A DNA stretch of 6,800 nucleotides from Betaproteobacteria bacterium (GTDB taxonomy: Bacteria > Pseudomonadota > Gammaproteobacteria > Burkholderiales > Methylophilaceae): the NCBI GenBank assembly GCA_009926035.1, contig RFPQ01000041.1:1-6800 (forward strand), in the 5' to 3' direction. The notes beneath the pieces were generated by a model. That model worked only from the letters and a program-made list of their open reading frames with translations. It ran no database searches and had not been told where the DNA came from. The translations under genes and the position numbers were made by a program. Below, piece after piece: positions 5,447-6,800 of this stretch (positions are counted from its first letter, which is position 1; the number at the start of each line of letters is the position of its first letter).

Positions 5447-5892
5447 TATGATTCCTTTAATAAACTATCAATACCTTGATTCGCGAGGCGGTCTGCCTTT
5501 TCATTACCGTCATGACCAGCATGGCCTTTAACCCAAAGCCATTCAATTGAATGTGAAGAAGCTAGATCATCAAGTCTTTGCCATAAGTCTATATTCTTGA
5601 TAATTTTTTTACTACTATTTTTCCAATGATTACGTTTCCACACGTGAATCCATTCAGTAATACCTTTTTGTACATAAGTAGAATCCGTGTAGATTTTAAT
5701 TTCTGATGTCTGTTTAATAATTTCCAGCGCTTTAATCATAGCTAATAATTCCATACGATTGTTTGTCGTATTTTTTTCGCCACCACAAATAGATTTCTCA
5801 TTTGTGCCAGAAATTAATAATGCACCCCATCCGCCGTCGCCTGGATTACCTCTGCAAGCACCATCCGTATAGATTGTGATTTTAGGTTTCAT
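5446..5892 (-). CDS. rnhA: Ribonuclease HI
   Basis: Cleaves the RNA strand of RNA-DNA hybrids, removing primers and R-loops. The 148-residue protein aligns with E. coli RNase HI with the catalytic quartet at the same numbers: D10 (YTDGACRGNPG), E48 (NNRMELLA), D70 (YTDSTYV) and D134 (NEKADRLA), plus the flexible-loop histidine H124 (VKGHAGH). The basic W-rich handle is present (WIHVWKRNHWK, 81-91). The ATG overlaps the TGA of the upstream methyltransferase gene by four bases (ATGA), and its TAG overlaps the GTG of dnaQ by one base. No separate ribosome site is obvious, so it is probably coupled to the gene before it. The order rnhA-dnaQ on one strand differs from E. coli, where the two are divergent. 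Confidence 0.97.
   Translation of the reverse strand: MKPKITIYTDGACRGNPGDGGWGALLISGTNEKSICGGEKNTTNNRMELLAMIKALEIIKQTSEIKIYTDSTYVQKGITEWIHVWKRNHWKNSSKKIIKNIDLWQRLDDLASSHSIEWLWVKGHAGHDGNEKADRLANQGIDSLLKES
5453..5458 (-). promoter_or_regulatory. Ribosome binding site for the dnaQ GTG start
   Basis: AAAGGA on the minus strand lies 6 nt upstream of GTG (5446), inside the last codons of rnhA. It is the best Shine-Dalgarno in this three-gene unit and fixes the GTG as the dnaQ start. Confidence 0.65.
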
Positions 5893-6605
5893 GATTTAAC
5901 TTTATGAGCTTTAGATTTTTGTGCTGAATAGATTGGAGCCTTAATTAAGCTCTTTCGCCACAAAGGTTGAATAGGCGTCATACCCTGTACCCTCTTATGT
6001 ATAACAAGAAAATAAAATCCCCCCAACATAGGCCACCATCGATCACCCAATTTCTCCATAACTTCTATTTTTTTTTGCCATGATGATTGCTGAATTGGAG
6101 GAATATAACACCCCATTTTTCCTTCAACCATTTCAAGGCCAACAATAGGCAACCACTCTTTAATTTTACCTAGTGATATAAATTTAGCATTCCAAGGATA
6201 ATCAATATCAAAACTTAGAAGTCTTTTTAATCCCCATAAACTCACCGGGTTAAAACCTGTAATAATGAGACGTCCTTCGGGCATCAACACCCGATGAATT
6301 TCTTTGAGCAATTCATAAGGCTCTGCCATTTGTTCTAATATATGAGGTGCAATAAACAAATCTACCGAAGATTCCTCAAAGGGCAAAGCTTCGTTCGAAG
6401 TCATTAAATCAGCTTGATTTGAATTCAATGAAAATTGGTTTTGAATACGTGAATGATCCAAAAAATCAATATCAAAATTACCCATTTGGATCGCATAAAA
6501 CCCAAAGGTATCGACAACTACTGGGTTTATATATTTATATTCTAAATCGATTAAATATCGGCCTAAAGGGCTAGCAAACCATTCTTGTGGTGAAATTTTA
6601 GGCAT
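5889..6605 (-). CDS. YafS-like class I SAM-dependent methyltransferase, substrate unknown
   Basis: A 238-residue protein of the family usually found between gloB and rnhA (E. coli yafS). The Methyltransf_11-type core is clear in its second half: ALPFEESSVDLFIAPHILEQ (about 73-92, strand 4 region) and LKEIHRVLMPEGRLIITGFNP (99-120, the strand after motif IV). The usual glycine-rich SAM loop (GxGxG) is degenerate: the matching stretch is VVVDTFGFYAIQMGN (29-43), so activity cannot be assumed. No signal peptide or membrane segment is seen; the C-terminus is basic (KSKAHKVKS). The substrate is not known to me. It overlaps rnhA (ATGA) and heads the methyltransferase-rnhA-dnaQ unit, divergent from gloB. 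No strong Shine-Dalgarno precedes the ATG. Confidence 0.85.
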   Translation of the reverse strand: MPKISPQEWFASPLGRYLIDLEYKYINPVVVDTFGFYAIQMGNFDIDFLDHSRIQNQFSLNSNQADLMTSNEALPFEESSVDLFIAPHILEQMAEPYELLKEIHRVLMPEGRLIITGFNPVSLWGLKRLLSFDIDYPWNAKFISLGKIKEWLPIVGLEMVEGKMGCYIPPIQQSSWQKKIEVMEKLGDRWWPMLGGFYFLVIHKRVQGMTPIQPLWRKSLIKAPIYSAQKSKAHKVKS

Positions 6606-6615
6606 AAAAATATCT

Positions 6616-6621
6616 TATAAT
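6616..6621 (+). promoter_or_regulatory. -10 box in the gloB/methyltransferase divergent spacer
   Basis: TATAAT, a perfect sigma-70 -10 consensus, lies 27 nt before the gloB ATG in the 43-bp spacer. The overlapping minus-strand TATTAT (6617-6622) could serve the methyltransferase unit. No good -35 is seen at the right distance for either, so direction is uncertain. Confidence 0.4.
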
Positions 6622-6648
6622 AATCAAAATACTTTACTATGAATACAA

Positions 6649-6800
6649 ATGACAGGCTACAAAGAAACAAAACTAATTCATATCGAACCTATTGAAGCCT
6701 TTCAAGATAATTATATTTGGTTAATTCATAACGAGCAAAATTGCATTATCGTTGACCCAGGTGACGCAAGTCCAGTTATCGAAGTATTGGAAAGAAAAAA
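6649..6800 (+). CDS. gloB: Hydroxyacylglutathione hydrolase (glyoxalase II), 3'-truncated by the window edge
   Basis: Hydrolyses S-lactoylglutathione to lactate and glutathione, the second step of methylglyoxal detoxification. Only 50 complete codons are visible. They show the family N-terminus: [12 protein letters not shown] (E. coli IPAFDDNYIWVL) and [15 protein letters not shown], the first strands of the metallo-beta-lactamase fold. The metal-binding THxHxDH lies beyond the window. An in-frame TGA at 6640-6642 limits the start, and ATG 6649 is the first available. No Shine-Dalgarno is seen. The context, divergent from a YafS-like methyltransferase followed by rnhA and dnaQ, matches the gloB neighbourhood of many proteobacteria. 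Confidence 0.93.
   Translation, partial: MTGYKETKLIHIEPIEAFQDNYIWLIHNEQNCIIVDPGDASPVIEVLERK

Noticed and set aside
6639..6695. Small ORF starting at ATG 6639, overlapping the gloB start in another frame (18 codons)
   Set aside because: No ribosome site, no recognisable leader-peptide pattern, and gloB with strong family similarity occupies the region.
1..6800. CRISPR arrays, tRNA/rRNA genes, insertion sequences, toxin-antitoxin or defence genes
   Set aside because: Almost every base is taken up by identified housekeeping genes, the gaps are at most about 100 bp, and no array, mobile-element ends or RNA-gene folds were seen.

Overview
The window is an AT-rich (roughly one-third G+C), very compact stretch of bacterial chromosome made almost entirely of housekeeping genes. 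It holds a 5'-truncated rne, then crcB, orn, a Ste24-type M48 metalloprotease, queD, dnaQ, rnhA, a YafS-like methyltransferase gene and the 5' end of gloB. The beta-proteobacterial style of QueD and RNase E, the orn/Ste24 pairing and the gloB-methyltransferase-rnhA-dnaQ block, together with low G+C and tiny spacers, suggest a streamlined beta-proteobacterium. A freshwater or marine Methylophilaceae such as Methylopumilus/OM43 is my best guess. That placement is inference from gene style and order, not a database result.

Layout. Positions 1-2007 (+) are the 3' two-thirds or more of rne: the end of the S1 region, 5' sensor, DNase I-like catalytic subdomain, Zn-link and a disordered C-terminal scaffold. 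It converges with a single nucleotide of separation on crcB (2009-2386, -), which overlaps orn (2383-2931, -) by four bases. An 88-100 bp divergent spacer with a perfect 10-bp inverted repeat separates orn from the Ste24-like protease gene (3032-4261, +). queD (4322-4759, +) follows after 60 bp and converges, with a 6-bp gap, on an overlapping three-gene unit on the minus strand, methyltransferase-rnhA-dnaQ (6605 down to 4766). The last 152 bases start gloB (+), divergent from the methyltransferase.

How the genes relate. Four of the nine genes are nucleases. RNase E begins mRNA decay and Orn finishes it by degrading di- and short oligoribonucleotides. RNase HI removes RNA from RNA-DNA hybrids, and epsilon (DnaQ) proofreads replication. 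Orn and DnaQ belong to the same DEDDh exonuclease superfamily. The other genes serve fluoride export (CrcB), membrane proteolysis (Ste24-like), queuosine/7-deazaguanine precursor synthesis (QueD) and methylglyoxal detoxification (GloB).

I found no mobile element, CRISPR array, tRNA/rRNA gene or clear horizontally acquired segment, and nothing that amounts to a new defence or signalling system. The items most worth a second look are the RNase E C-terminal scaffold (candidate membrane helix, Arg/Asn-rich patches, a twice-occurring ETK motif), the inverted repeat between orn and the protease gene, a minus-strand terminator buried in the 3' end of rne, and a candidate clamp-binding motif in epsilon.
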